Part shown: piece after piece, positions 1 to 8,824 of the stretch
Layout: each line of letters begins with the position of its first letter
Position numbering within the stretch: position 1 is the first letter of the stretch
Origin: Clostridium thermobutyricum DSM 4928
GTDB taxonomy: Bacteria; Bacillota; Clostridia; Clostridiales; Clostridiaceae
NCBI RefSeq assembly: GCF_002050515.1
Contig: NZ_LTAY01000023.1
Location: 1-61,256 of the forward strand
Direction: 5' to 3'
Length of the DNA stretch: 61,256 nt
Program-made: the position numbers and the translations under genes
Notes under the pieces: generated by a model
Database searches by the model: none
What the model was told of the DNA's origin: nothing
Seen by the model: only the letters and a program-made list of their open reading frames with translations

Positions 1-35
1 ACTATTTCATCCTTTGAAAATCTTATTTTACTCAT
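1..35 (-). CDS. 5' end of a gene running off the window, possibly IS3-type transposase OrfA
   Basis: Only the first 11 complete codons are visible (MSKIRFSKDEI). They follow a clear GAGGTGG ribosome binding site about 9 bases upstream of the ATG at 35. The opening resembles helix-turn-helix transposase subunits of clostridial IS3-family elements as I remember them, but this is recollection on very few residues. The rest of the gene lies outside the window. Confidence 0.4.
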   Translation of the reverse strand, partial: MSKIRFSKDEI

Positions 36-64
36 AACTAATCCACCTCATAAATTTATTGTAC

Positions 65-120
65 AAAAAAAGAACCTATATAGATAGACTCTTTTTTATA
101 AGTGTCCATCTTATAGGTTC
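65..120 (-). terminator. Intrinsic terminator downstream of the lysozyme gene
   Basis: Read on the minus strand, arms GAACCTATA (120-112) and TATAGGTTC (80-72) form a hairpin, extended inward by AGATGGAC against GTCTATCT, followed by a run of seven T. It sits 90 bases after the lysozyme stop. It also contains TGGACACT (108-101), which resembles the terminal bases of some IS3-family ends, so this could instead be the left end of an insertion sequence. Confidence 0.65.
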
Positions 121-207
121 CAGTTTATAACTTACTTACTCTTTTTATATTTTAAACACAATTTATTAAAAATTATATTCTCAAGTTTTAATTTTTAATT
201 ATTATTC

Positions 208-1188
208 TTAAAATTTTCCTTTATCTAATCCATATAAAGCTTTCCAAGTATTTTTACCAACTATTCCATCTTGAACAAGATTAAAAACATTTTGTAGTTT
301 TTTAATAGCTTTTTCAGTAGTTGATCCAAAATTACCATCTGCACAATATGGACTTAAATTATATCCTCTATTAATTAATCTTTTTTGAATTAATTTAGTT
401 AAATTTCCTTTAGCTTCAATACGAACTGTTATACAAGCATTTAAAGTTTCATTTCCAAAATGACCATCAACCTTTAATCCAGCATTAAATTGAGAGTTTA
501 ATTCCATTTGAAGAGCCTTTACTTCTTCTCCTTGTATAGAAATCTCCCATAGTTCTTTAGGTTTTACATTTGGCTTTTGTGAAGGTCTTTGGTTTGAAGT
601 GTCTCCTAAATTCTTTATAAATATTTCATTTGTGAAATTATTTAAATCTACATTAGAATTAATTCCTTCTATTTTTCCACTATCTGAATATTGATGTCCA
701 ACAACTTTAAATCCAGTTTCCATAGGTTTAGATACTCCATAATGAGCTATCCATCCAATATATTTTTTAACTCTGTCATCCAAATTATCTCTTCCAAAAT
801 ATCCACCAGTATATATCATACAATCATATCCACTTAATCTTTTAAATTCTTCTAAAAATTCTATACATCTATCAGATATTTGTTTCCTATTTCTTCCTAA
901 AATATTTGATTCTATATCTAAACAAGGCACTATATCAAACTTTCTATTTTTTATTGCATCCCAAAAATCTTGAGCTTGTTTACTTGGATCTGTTTTTTCA
1001 CTCATAAAATGATAAAAACCTATTGATATTCCAACTCCAGATGCTCCTTTATAATGTTTTTCAAATAAAGGATCAATATAATCTACACCTTCAGTAGCTT
1101 TTATTATTACTATATCAACTCCACTTTTTTTAACTTCTGTAAAATTTACATTTCCATTGTGGTTTGATATATCTATTCCTTTTAACAT
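208..1188 (-). CDS. GH25 lysozyme (N-acetylmuramidase) with C-terminal peptidoglycan-binding repeats
   Basis: Residues 1-190 are a glycoside hydrolase 25 domain that cleaves the MurNAc-GlcNAc bond of peptidoglycan: MLKGIDISNHNG carries the conserved Asp6, and CLDIESN (89-95) holds the acidic D91/E93 pair. After a Pro/Lys linker (about 200-212) come two peptidoglycan-binding type repeats with DGHFGNET and DGNFGSTT motifs. There is no signal peptide, as in phage endolysins and the C. acetobutylicum autolytic lysozyme, which has nearly the same length and layout. It has a strong site (CAGGAGG) before the ATG and stands alone. No phage genes surround it, so it may be a host autolysin or a stranded endolysin. 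Confidence 0.9.
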   Translation of the reverse strand: MLKGIDISNHNGNVNFTEVKKSGVDIVIIKATEGVDYIDPLFEKHYKGASGVGISIGFYHFMSEKTDPSKQAQDFWDAIKNRKFDIVPCLDIESNILGRNRKQISDRCIEFLEEFKRLSGYDCMIYTGGYFGRDNLDDRVKKYIGWIAHYGVSKPMETGFKVVGHQYSDSGKIEGINSNVDLNNFTNEIFIKNLGDTSNQRPSQKPNVKPKELWEISIQGEEVKALQMELNSQFNAGLKVDGHFGNETLNACITVRIEAKGNLTKLIQKRLINRGYNLSPYCADGNFGSTTEKAIKKLQNVFNLVQDGIVGKNTWKALYGLDKGKF

Positions 1189-1332
1189 TATATCCTCCTG
1201 TTTTTCTTTCGAAATTTTTATAAAAATATTTATATATCTAAAATTTTACATTTATAAATATTATAATTTAATATATTCTCTTTATTTATATTTAGTTACA
1301 TATTAATTTACATATGTTTTTACAAAAGTTTA

Positions 1333-2352
1333 TTAACGATTAAAGTATTCAAGTCCAATAGCCTCTCTAACTTCTGAAAGAGTTTGTGCCGCAATTTTTC
1401 TTGCTTTTAAACTTCCTTCCTCTAAAACTTTATATACATAATCAATATTTTTTTCAAATTCTTTTCTTCTCTCTCTAATTGGTTTTAACTCAGCTTGGAT
1501 TACTTCATTTAAATATTTTTTAACTTTCATATCTCCAAGACCACCTCTTCTATAATGATCTTTCATCTCCTCTAACTTTTCATTGTCTTTACAAAATACA
1601 TCTAGATATGTAAATACCGTATTATTCTCTACTTGTCCTGGGTCTTCTACTCTTATATGATTTGGATCAGTATACATTGACATTATTTTTCTTTTAATTT
1701 CTTCTGGTTCATCTGATAAATAAATTGCATTATTTAATGATTTACTCATTTTTAATTTACCATCAATTCCTGGTAATCTACCTGAACCTTCTTTTGCAAG
1801 ATATATTTCAGGTTCTACTAAAATTTTTTTATTATAAATTTGATTAAAGCTTCTTACTATTTCTCTTGTTTGTTCTAACATAGGAAGTTGGTCTGCTCCT
1901 ACTGGAACTAAATCAGCTTTAAAAGCAGTTATATCTGCAGCTTGGCTTACTGGATATATTAAAAATCCTGCTGGTATACTTAAATTAAAATTTTTTTCTT
2001 TTATTTCTGATTTTACAGTTGGATTCCTTTCAAGTCTTGCAACTGTAACTAAATTTAAATAGTGCATAGTTAATTCATTTAACTCTGGTATTTGAGATTG
2101 AACAAAAATTGTAGATTTTTCAGGATCTAATCCTACTGATAAATAATCTAATGTTACCTCAACTAAATTTTTTCTTATCTTTTCTGGATTTCTTGCATTA
2201 TCTGTTAATGCTTGTTGGTCTGCTATCATTATGTAACTATCATATAAGCCTGTATTTTGAAGTTCTACTCTATTTTTTAAAGAACCTACATAATGCCCTA
2301 TATGAAGTTTTCCTGTTGGTCTATCTCCTGTTAAAATTATTTTCTTTTTCAT
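1333..2352 (-). CDS. trpS: Tryptophanyl-tRNA synthetase
   Basis: This class I synthetase charges tRNA-Trp with tryptophan. The signature HIGH is at residues 17-20 and KMSKS lies in the C-terminal third. The frame stays open upstream to 2436, but that stretch is the T-box terminator; the start chosen is the ATG at 2352, behind AGGAGTG, giving 339 residues, which is the usual family length. A full T-box leader with a UGG specifier precedes it, so expression should rise when uncharged tRNA-Trp accumulates. It is monocistronic. Confidence 0.95.
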   Translation of the reverse strand: MKKKIILTGDRPTGKLHIGHYVGSLKNRVELQNTGLYDSYIMIADQQALTDNARNPEKIRKNLVEVTLDYLSVGLDPEKSTIFVQSQIPELNELTMHYLNLVTVARLERNPTVKSEIKEKNFNLSIPAGFLIYPVSQAADITAFKADLVPVGADQLPMLEQTREIVRSFNQIYNKKILVEPEIYLAKEGSGRLPGIDGKLKMSKSLNNAIYLSDEPEEIKRKIMSMYTDPNHIRVEDPGQVENNTVFTYLDVFCKDNEKLEEMKDHYRRGGLGDMKVKKYLNEVIQAELKPIRERRKEFEKNIDYVYKVLEEGSLKARKIAAQTLSEVREAIGLEYFNR

Positions 2353-2381
2353 AAAAATCACTCCTAAAACTATTTTTTGTA

Positions 2382-2665
2382 TAAAAAAACTCCGTCCTAT
2401 AAAAAATAGGACGGAGATAATATTCCGCGTTGCCACCTAAATTGTGTAAAAAAAATCACACCTCTCATTTTCAAGTACTAACATACTCTATCCACTGTAA
2501 GGTGTGGCTTACCACTTAGATACTCTCTATTAAAAGATTTCGCCTCGTTCTTCAAAGACCCATTCATAAAACTTTTTCTTGCTAAGATTCCACCATCCTC
2601 AGCTCTCTTTATTGAACCTAAGTTAAATTACTTTTTCTTATCAACAGATTTAATTTATTTTTTTC
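2382..2665 (-). ncRNA. T-box leader, tryptophan type, controlling trpS
   Basis: On the minus strand the T-box core AGGTGGCAACGCGG is present (centred near 2430), followed by a terminator hairpin CTCCGTCCTAT / ATAGGACGGAG (2390-2416) and seven T. Stem I carries the AGAGAG...GGTGGAA distal elements near 2590-2610, and the specifier loop reads GAA-UGG-G with the UGG codon at 2562-2560. UGG is the Trp codon, matching the downstream trpS. Confidence 0.93.
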
Positions 2666-2694
2666 ATTATAGCTCTACATAAATTTCAAGTCAA
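2666..2694 (-). promoter_or_regulatory. Sigma-A-type promoter of the trpS T-box transcript
   Basis: TTGACT (2694-2689), a 17-base spacer and a perfect TATAAT (2671-2666) lie directly before the T-box leader. Confidence 0.8.
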
Positions 2695-2847
2695 CTAACT
2701 GTATTACTAATTTAATTTTTAAATAATATTATTTTAAACTTAAATTATTAAAAGCTTTTAGATTATAATATTTTTATTTTAATATGTTCTTTTCATTTTT
2801 ATTTATAATACTTAATATATTAAATGTACAATTATTCTAAATAAAAA

Positions 2848-3723
2848 CTATGCATTAAAATTATAAAATGCGCCTTTCATTCCAGCAGTATTTTTAAGCT
2901 TTGCAAATTCTATTCTAGTATTAATATAAACTGATTCTATCAAATATTTTTTTAAACTCTTTTCTATTAAAGGTCTAAAAATTTCTTCTCTAGCCATTAT
3001 TCCTCCACCCAGAACAACTACCTCTGGATTTACTGAATAAACAATATTAGAAATTCCCAAAGCCAAATTATCAACCAACTTTTCAACTTCTTCTCTACAT
3101 ATTAAATCTCCATTTTCATAATTATCTAAAACATATCTTCCATCTATAGACTTATAATCAATACCTTTTCGCAAAGCTACATTCTTAACTAAAGAAGTAG
3201 TAGATGCAATATTTTGAATATGCTCCCCATTAACCATCATATATCCTATTTCTCCAGCTGAATTACTAAATCCATAAAGTATTTTTCCATCTATTATTAT
3301 TGCTCCCCCAATTCCAGTTCCTATTGTTAAACAAACCATTGAATTAGTCCCCATTCCAGCTCCATCAAAAAATTCTCCTAAAGCTGCACAGTTTACATCA
3401 TTCTCCACAGAACAAGGTAATTTAAATTCTTTTTCTAATATACTCTTAACTTCAACTCCAGTATAATTAGGTATTGTTGGACCAGCATAAACAATTTTTC
3501 CTTCCTTAGGACACACCATTCCAGCAGTTGATATACATATTCCACTTATATCATTATCAATTCTAATTTCTTTAATTATTTCTTTAACTTTATCTATTAT
3601 ACTTAATCCACCTTTATATGCTTCAGTATCTCTATCATTACTCTCTATTAATGTTCCTTCTTTAGTTATAACTCCATATTTTATACTAGTTCCACCAATA
3701 TCTATAACAGCAAATAAATCCAT
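2848..3723 (-). CDS. ROK-family sugar kinase, probable N-acetylmannosamine kinase
   Basis: The N-terminal ATP-binding motif is AVIDIGGTSIKYG and the second ROK motif is IGTGIGGAIIIDGKI, with SAGEIGYM after it. ROK kinases phosphorylate hexoses or N-acetylhexosamines. Its position at the end of the sialic acid cluster suggests that it makes ManNAc-6-phosphate, but substrate is inferred from context only. The usual ROK zinc motif (CxCGxxGCxE) is missing: the corresponding segment after GYMMVNG has no cysteines. A terminator lies between yhcH and this gene, so it may need its own promoter or read-through. Its 291 residues are normal for the family. Confidence 0.85.
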   Translation of the reverse strand: MDLFAVIDIGGTSIKYGVITKEGTLIESNDRDTEAYKGGLSIIDKVKEIIKEIRIDNDISGICISTAGMVCPKEGKIVYAGPTIPNYTGVEVKSILEKEFKLPCSVENDVNCAALGEFFDGAGMGTNSMVCLTIGTGIGGAIIIDGKILYGFSNSAGEIGYMMVNGEHIQNIASTTSLVKNVALRKGIDYKSIDGRYVLDNYENGDLICREEVEKLVDNLALGISNIVYSVNPEVVVLGGGIMAREEIFRPLIEKSLKKYLIESVYINTRIEFAKLKNTAGMKGAFYNFNA

Positions 3724-3775
3724 TTACATCACCTCTATTAAAATTAATATTCTATAAAAATTATCAAATATAAAA

Positions 3776-3850
3776 AGGTTGCATCAAAATAACTTAAAAT
3801 AAGAATTATAAAACTAATTATTCTTAACTTAATTATTTGTGATACAACCT
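3776..3850 (-). terminator. Terminator after yhcH
   Basis: Arms AGGTTGCATCA (3776-3786) and TGATACAACCT (3840-3850) pair with one G-U. A second AT-rich inner stem lies between them, and T-rich sequence follows on the minus strand. Confidence 0.7.
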
Positions 3851-3858
3851 CTAAAATA

Positions 3859-4311
3859 TTATAAAATTACTTTATATATAGCCTTTTTAACATCTGAAGA
3901 TTCATTATCTGCCTTTAGACAAGTCATGTGTATATCTTCTGGATAACAAATAAGGAAATCACCTGCTTCTAATATAACTGTAGAATTTTCATTTCCGTCA
4001 AAAGATAAAAAATCATCTTTTTCAATAAACTCTTTAAATTTTAAATTTTCTTTAAAATTAAGGTCTATTCTTTCTTTTCCACTAAAAACAACGTGAACAT
4101 CTATATATTTTTTATGGCCTTCCCAAAAACGCTCTTCTTTATTTTTTGTAGTATAATCAACTCTATTAAAGAAAAGCTCCTCACCTTTTATTTCATGAGT
4201 ACCTAACTCAAACTCTATTACCTTATTGTTTTTTGCATGTAATAAAGCTTCTTTAACAAGCTTTGGTAAATAGTCATAACTTTCTAAATTCATTAAATTT
4301 CCAAATATCAT
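3859..4311 (-). CDS. yhcH: YhcH/YjgK/YiaL family protein (NanQ-like, sialic acid handling)
   Basis: At 150 residues this matches the DUF386/YhcH family; the E. coli member in the nan operon, renamed NanQ, acts on the anomeric form of sialic acid. Conserved features seen are EGHKKYIDVHVVFSG (about 73-87) and ICYPEDIHMTCL near the C-terminus, with His and Glu residues typical of its cupin-like metal site. The gene has a strong GGAGGTG site and lies 90 bases after the symporter gene in what looks like a nanA-symporter-yhcH operon. Confidence 0.87.
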   Translation of the reverse strand: MIFGNLMNLESYDYLPKLVKEALLHAKNNKVIEFELGTHEIKGEELFFNRVDYTTKNKEERFWEGHKKYIDVHVVFSGKERIDLNFKENLKFKEFIEKDDFLSFDGNENSTVILEAGDFLICYPEDIHMTCLKADNESSDVKKAIYKVIL

Positions 4312-4400
4312 TTAATTCACCTCCAAAACTTTCAATTTTAAACTAATACTTCTATTTAAATAAATAATAGAAAATATTGAAAAATCAATGCTTCCTCTAA

Positions 4401-5912
4401 TTAAACATTAACTTTTTTATTTAAATTTATTGTTGCTTCGTTTAAAGTTTTCTCATCAGGTAACTGAGATTGAGTCATTAATGAAACTATCATTCCCACT
4501 ATAATTGAAACACCTATTGATATAATTGAGTATGACCATATACTTACATCAAATCCACCATATTTACATACTATAACAGCTATTGCTGATGCTATAAATC
4601 CAGCATATGCTCCTGCTTTTGTAGCTTTTTTGAAAAATACTCCTAATACAAAAATTCCTGCTAAAACTCCAAGAACAAGTCCCATAAATCCATTAAACCA
4701 TTCATAAGCTGAGTTTACTCCTCCACCTGCAAGAATAGATGCCATAAGTATTGAAGCTATACCAACACCTAAAGATATATATTGAGCAATTTTTGTTTGC
4801 TTTTCCATTGACATATCTTTTGTTATAAAATTTTGGATATCTAAAGTCCAACTTGTTGCAACTGAATTTAATCCAGTTGAAAGTGTTGATTGTGCTGCTG
4901 CGTATATAGCTGCAAGAACTATACCTGTTATACCAACTGGTAATTGGAAAGCTATATATGAAGCAAAAATTTGGTCTTGTTGAAGAGTTTGTACTAATTC
5001 TGGATTTTGTTTATAGAAAACAAATAAAGCTGTTCCTATTAAGTAAAATACAGTTGCTACAAATAATGATAATACTAAGTTTCCATAAGTCATTTTCTTT
5101 AATTGCTTTATATCTGTAGTTGTAGTAAATCTTTGAACTATATCTTGGCTTGATATATATGATGAGAAAGTATTTAATCCTCCTCCAACTATTAATAGGA
5201 ATACACTTGTCTTAAATATATTTGCATCAAATATTGGTTCTTGTGGAGATAAGAATTTTCCTCCAGAAGTTAATTCACTCATAATAGATCCAAAACCACC
5301 ATTTATTGTTGAAATTAAGAATACTAATGCAAAAACAATACCTGCTATAAGCACACAACCTTGAATAAAGTCTGTCCATAATACTGACTTTAATCCTCCT
5401 GTATATGAGTAGATTATTGCTATTATACCCATTACTGCTATAAGTAAATAAACATTTATTCCTGTAAGATTTGATAATACCATTGATGGTAAATACATTA
5501 TAATTGCCATACGCCCTATTTGATAGATTATAAACATTATAGCACCAAGAATTCTAAGTCCTTTATCTTTATATCTTATCTCTAAATATTCATAAGCTGT
5601 ATCTATATCTAATTTACTATATACTGGTAAGAAAAATTTTATTGTAAGAGGCACTGCTACAAACATTCCAAGTTGGGCAAACCACATAATCCAAGTTCCT
5701 TTATAAGAGTTACCAGCTAATGATAAAAATGATATTGGACTTAATAAAGTTGCAAATATTGAAACTGAAGTAACCCACCAAGGAATAGTTCCGTCTCCTT
5801 TAAAGAATTCTTTACCTTTCATCTCTTTCTTAGAGAACTTTAATCCTGCATAAAGTACAGCACCTAAATAAGCAACTAATACAACTAAGTCAATCTTTGT
5901 AAATCCTTGCAT
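4401..5912 (-). CDS. Sodium:solute symporter (SSS family), probable sialic acid importer
   Basis: This 503-residue protein has about 13 hydrophobic segments and the SSS signature region (YSYTGGLKSVLWTDFIQG, about residues 166-183), as in the SiaT-type Na+/sialic acid symporters. Other SSS members carry other sugars or amino acids, so the substrate rests on its position 17 bases downstream of nanA and upstream of yhcH. It has a good AAGGAG site. It acts in the cytoplasmic membrane, bringing in the sugar released by the secreted sialidase. Confidence 0.88.
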   Translation of the reverse strand: MQGFTKIDLVVLVAYLGAVLYAGLKFSKKEMKGKEFFKGDGTIPWWVTSVSIFATLLSPISFLSLAGNSYKGTWIMWFAQLGMFVAVPLTIKFFLPVYSKLDIDTAYEYLEIRYKDKGLRILGAIMFIIYQIGRMAIIMYLPSMVLSNLTGINVYLLIAVMGIIAIIYSYTGGLKSVLWTDFIQGCVLIAGIVFALVFLISTINGGFGSIMSELTSGGKFLSPQEPIFDANIFKTSVFLLIVGGGLNTFSSYISSQDIVQRFTTTTDIKQLKKMTYGNLVLSLFVATVFYLIGTALFVFYKQNPELVQTLQQDQIFASYIAFQLPVGITGIVLAAIYAAAQSTLSTGLNSVATSWTLDIQNFITKDMSMEKQTKIAQYISLGVGIASILMASILAGGGVNSAYEWFNGFMGLVLGVLAGIFVLGVFFKKATKAGAYAGFIASAIAVIVCKYGGFDVSIWSYSIISIGVSIIVGMIVSLMTQSQLPDEKTLNEATINLNKKVNV

Positions 5913-5929
5913 AACAATTCTCCTTACTC

Positions 5930-6796
5930 TTAAAAATACTTTTTATTAATTTTCTTAGCATTCTCAATCATTTCTTCAGTAGCTTCTTTCATAGGTTGTC
6001 TACAGTATCCTGCATCAACACCTTGCTCTTGAAGAATTAACTTAATTGTTTGATATAGACCATTGTTTAAAATATCAGTTATTAAATCATTAGTCACATG
6101 TTGAACTTCTAAAGCTGTTTTTATATCTCCTTTTTTAGCAGACTCAAAGATTTGTCTTGCTCTAACACCATTTACATTAAATGTTGAACCTATAGCTCCA
6201 TCAACTCCAAGTACTGTAGCTGGTAACATCATTTCATCAAATCCAGCATATATTAATTTGTCTGGGAATGTTTTTCTCATACGCTCTAATAAGTAGAAAT
6301 CTGCTGCTGTAAATTTAACTCCTATAATCTTATCGTTTTTAAAAAGTTCAGCAAATTGATCAATTGATATATTTACTCCTGTTAAAAAAGGAATTGAGTA
6401 AATTATAAGTTTATTATCAACAGAATTTATTATTGTTTCATAATAATGTTTTATCTCATTAAAATCAAATTTATAATAAAATGGTGTAACTGCTGATATT
6501 GCATCATATCCTAAATCTGTAGTAAACTTAGCTAGCTCTACAGCCTCTTTTAAATTAACTGAACCTACTTGAGCTATTAATTTAACTTGTCCTTTTACTT
6601 CGTCTATAGCAATTTCAAATATTCTTTTCTTTTCATCAGTTGAAAGCATGAAGTTTTCTCCAGTACTTCCTCCTACATAAAGCCCATCTACTTTGCACAC
6701 ATCAATATTATGTCTAATTATCTCCCTTAACCCTTTTTCATTAATATTTCCATCCTTATCAAATGAAACTAATAAAGCTGAATAAATACCTCTCAT
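5930..6796 (-). CDS. nanA: N-acetylneuraminate lyase
   Basis: This DHDPS/NAL-family aldolase splits N-acetylneuraminate into pyruvate and N-acetylmannosamine. The GGSTGEN motif (42-48) binds the pyruvate carboxylate, the Schiff-base lysine is K161 in IIGVKFTAADFY, and the catalytic tyrosine is Y133 in IIYSIP. Its 288 residues fit the family. It is the first gene of the nanA-symporter-yhcH operon, with a GAGAGGAG site, and is probably driven by the promoter found about 340 bases upstream. Confidence 0.93.
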   Translation of the reverse strand: MRGIYSALLVSFDKDGNINEKGLREIIRHNIDVCKVDGLYVGGSTGENFMLSTDEKKRIFEIAIDEVKGQVKLIAQVGSVNLKEAVELAKFTTDLGYDAISAVTPFYYKFDFNEIKHYYETIINSVDNKLIIYSIPFLTGVNISIDQFAELFKNDKIIGVKFTAADFYLLERMRKTFPDKLIYAGFDEMMLPATVLGVDGAIGSTFNVNGVRARQIFESAKKGDIKTALEVQHVTNDLITDILNNGLYQTIKLILQEQGVDAGYCRQPMKEATEEMIENAKKINKKYF

Positions 6797-7132
6797 TGTT
6801 ATTCTCCTCTCAAAATCCTATAATTAATTTATTTTAAATATCAGTAAATCTCTTAGTTATTTGATGTTTGCTTATTTCAGTTATACCAAAAACTTTTGAA
6901 TATTTACCTAAATAAAATACTTTCTTTACTTATCTCAATTTAAAACCTTTACATTTCCATTATTAGACCTCTTTCTTTTCATAGCATCTACTGATCTAAT
7001 TTTACAATCTATTTTCATAAGCTCGTCTACTTTTTATCCTATAAATTTCTAACCCCCTTTAATCTCTATTAATTCACCTTTTATCAATTCTAAAATTTAA
7101 TATATTTCCCTAAAATTTCTTTTTTCAATTTC

Positions 7133-7184
7133 ATTATAATGCTTCATAAAAACATTTTCAATATTTTTGTGAAACTTTTTTTCA
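7133..7184 (-). promoter_or_regulatory. Candidate nanA operon promoter with RpiR-type operator
   Basis: On the minus strand TTGAAA (7161-7156), a 17-base spacer and TATAAT (7138-7133) form a near-consensus promoter. Just upstream is a 15-base palindrome TGAAA-N5-TTTCA (7170-7184), with further TTTTCA/TGAAAA half-sites overlapping it. TGAAA/TTTCA arms are typical of RpiR-family regulators such as NanR and SiaR. The regulator itself is not in the window. Confidence 0.5.
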
Positions 7185-7382
7185 TTTTTTGAAAATATAC
7201 TGTGATTACCTCTTTTGCTAATTGCTCTTTATACATTTTACTTTATAATATAGACTTCGACTTATCATAGTATATACATTAATTAAGTTGTTATTTTCTT
7301 TTATTATTACTTATGTAATTTTAAATATCTATTCTTAATAGACATTTAAAATAAGTGATATTAATGTTCTTATTAATTAAAT

Positions 7383-7414
7383 AAAGCTCAATATAGTATT
7401 CTATATTGAGCTTT
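7383..7414 (-). terminator. Terminator after the sialidase gene
   Basis: Perfect 14-base arms AAAGCTCAATATAG / CTATATTGAGCTTT with a 4-base loop lie 38 bases past the sialidase stop. TTTATTT follows on the minus strand. Confidence 0.8.
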
Positions 7415-7451
7415 AAAGCAAATATTTTTTATTAATTGTTGTTATTTAAAT

Positions 7452-8657
7452 TTATTGAATATTTTTATTAATTAATTCATAATAAGATGTCAAATCTTTA
7501 TACTCTATACTTCCATCTGCTTCATAAAGAATACTTAATTTTTCATTTTCAAATGTTAGACATGAATATCCTCCACCAGATTTATTGCCATCATTAGGGT
7601 AAGGAACACATAATTCCTTAACTCCTTTAGATAAATCATCAAAATCAATCATATAAACAGTAATATTATCTCTAATATATCCACCTTTAGTGTTCTTAGG
7701 TGCTGAAATCAATCCAATTCTATGCCCATTTGAAGTAGTAATTTTAATAAATGAACCTTGACATCCTGCCCCAGGACCAGTTAAAATTTTCTCGTTCAAA
7801 GGCTCATATATTTTCCATGTAGCTCCTAAATCGTGAGATATATATGCTGCTCTATAACCAGTTGAATCATATCTAGCGCTCATAATTAAAGCTCCATCTA
7901 ACTCTATTACCATATTTTCAGAAGTTCTTGAATTAGGTACTTTATTTCCCATTGTCCATGTTTCACCATTATCTTTTGAATATATAATTGATGAATAATA
8001 ATTATTGGTATTATTTTCTCTTAATGCAATTTGTATTGGCATTACTATTGTTCCATCAGGCATTATAATACCAGAACCAACTCCACCTAACCATCCAATT
8101 GTATTACTTGGTTGATTTTTTATTCTTGCTGTATTTGTAGTTAAATCTATTTTATTAGACCAAGTTAATCCATTGTCATCAGAATAAACCATCTGAACAG
8201 ACCAATCTTTTCGTAAAGAGGTTGTACCACTTGCCCAATTACCATTTGTATTCCAAGATCCAGCAATTAAAATGATTCTCCCTGCATTTGTAACAACTGT
8301 TGTTGAGTCCATTACACGAGAATATGTTGAATTAATACGATCATTTTTCATCGCTATTTGATAATCCCATGTTTTCCCACCATCAGTACTTCGTGCGCAA
8401 CCAATATCAATATATCCATGATCATTAGCCCCATTATAACGAATATCTGAAAATGCTAGCATAGTACCATCTTTTAAAATTTGCATACTTGGAATTCTAA
8501 AGTAATTTGCATTCCATATATTATTATCCTTATTAAATATAGTTATTGATTTTTCCTGATTATCTAAAGTAGTCGCAGATGCAATAATACTATTACCTCC
8601 TAATATAGCAGTCATAATAAATAAAAAATTTATAATCTTGATAAAAAATTTTTTCAT
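7452..8657 (-). CDS. Secreted exo-alpha-sialidase (GH33)
   Basis: The protein starts with a signal peptide (MKKFFIKIINFLFIM..., cleavage probably after ASA near residue 28). FRIP at 53-56 supplies an arginine of the substrate-binding triad, and four Asp-boxes follow: STDGGKTW (90-97), SDDNGLTW, SKDNGETW and SHDLGATW. A GGGYSCL segment near the C-terminus probably holds the catalytic tyrosine. At 401 residues it is a small sialidase with a single catalytic domain and no lectin, carbohydrate-binding or sorting domain, close in size to the small clostridial enzymes (NanH, NanS) but with an export signal. It should release sialic acid outside the cell for the neighbouring uptake genes. Confidence 0.93.
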   Translation of the reverse strand: MKKFFIKIINFLFIMTAILGGNSIIASATTLDNQEKSITIFNKDNNIWNANYFRIPSMQILKDGTMLAFSDIRYNGANDHGYIDIGCARSTDGGKTWDYQIAMKNDRINSTYSRVMDSTTVVTNAGRIILIAGSWNTNGNWASGTTSLRKDWSVQMVYSDDNGLTWSNKIDLTTNTARIKNQPSNTIGWLGGVGSGIIMPDGTIVMPIQIALRENNTNNYYSSIIYSKDNGETWTMGNKVPNSRTSENMVIELDGALIMSARYDSTGYRAAYISHDLGATWKIYEPLNEKILTGPGAGCQGSFIKITTSNGHRIGLISAPKNTKGGYIRDNITVYMIDFDDLSKGVKELCVPYPNDGNKSGGGYSCLTFENEKLSILYEADGSIEYKDLTSYYELINKNIQ

Positions 8658-8707
8658 ATCTCCCCCTATTTAAAATTTATTTTTTATACAAGTACTCTTT
8701 ATCCATA

Positions 8708-8753
8708 AATTTTCTGAAAATTCTGTATAATTTATTTTATCATAATTTTCCAA
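8708..8753 (-). promoter_or_regulatory. Candidate sialidase promoter and operator
   Basis: TTGGAA (8753-8748), 18 bases, then TATACA (8729-8724) on the minus strand. A 15-base palindrome AATTTTC-T-GAAAATT (8708-8722) covers the expected transcription start. Its GAAAA/TTTTC arms resemble those upstream of nanA, which suggests shared control. Confidence 0.4.
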
Positions 8754-8824
8754 ATTTTAATATACTATTGTTATTAAAAACTCATTATTAAAATAATTTC
8801 TAAAATAATATTTTTATATATAAT

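Larger units (their letters stand above)
6797..7451 (-). other. Long leader/intergenic region of the nanA operon
   Basis: No full gene is present in 655 bases. It holds a sialidase terminator, a promoter with adjacent palindromes and a long leader. Near 6834-6929 (minus) a 31-codon stretch without a start codon (includes KVFGITEISKHQ) looks coding in base use, and another short stretch (FHKNIENVFMKHYNEI) lies near 7100-7190. These could be relics of a lost gene, but I do not recognise either. Confidence 0.4.

Noticed and set aside
208..1188. Prophage remnant based on the endolysin-like lysozyme
   Set aside because: No holin, structural or integrase genes surround it, and the trpS gene follows directly.
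2353..2436. N-terminal extension of trpS
   Set aside because: The extra 28 codons translate the T-box terminator hairpin; the ATG at 2352 has the ribosome site and normal family start.
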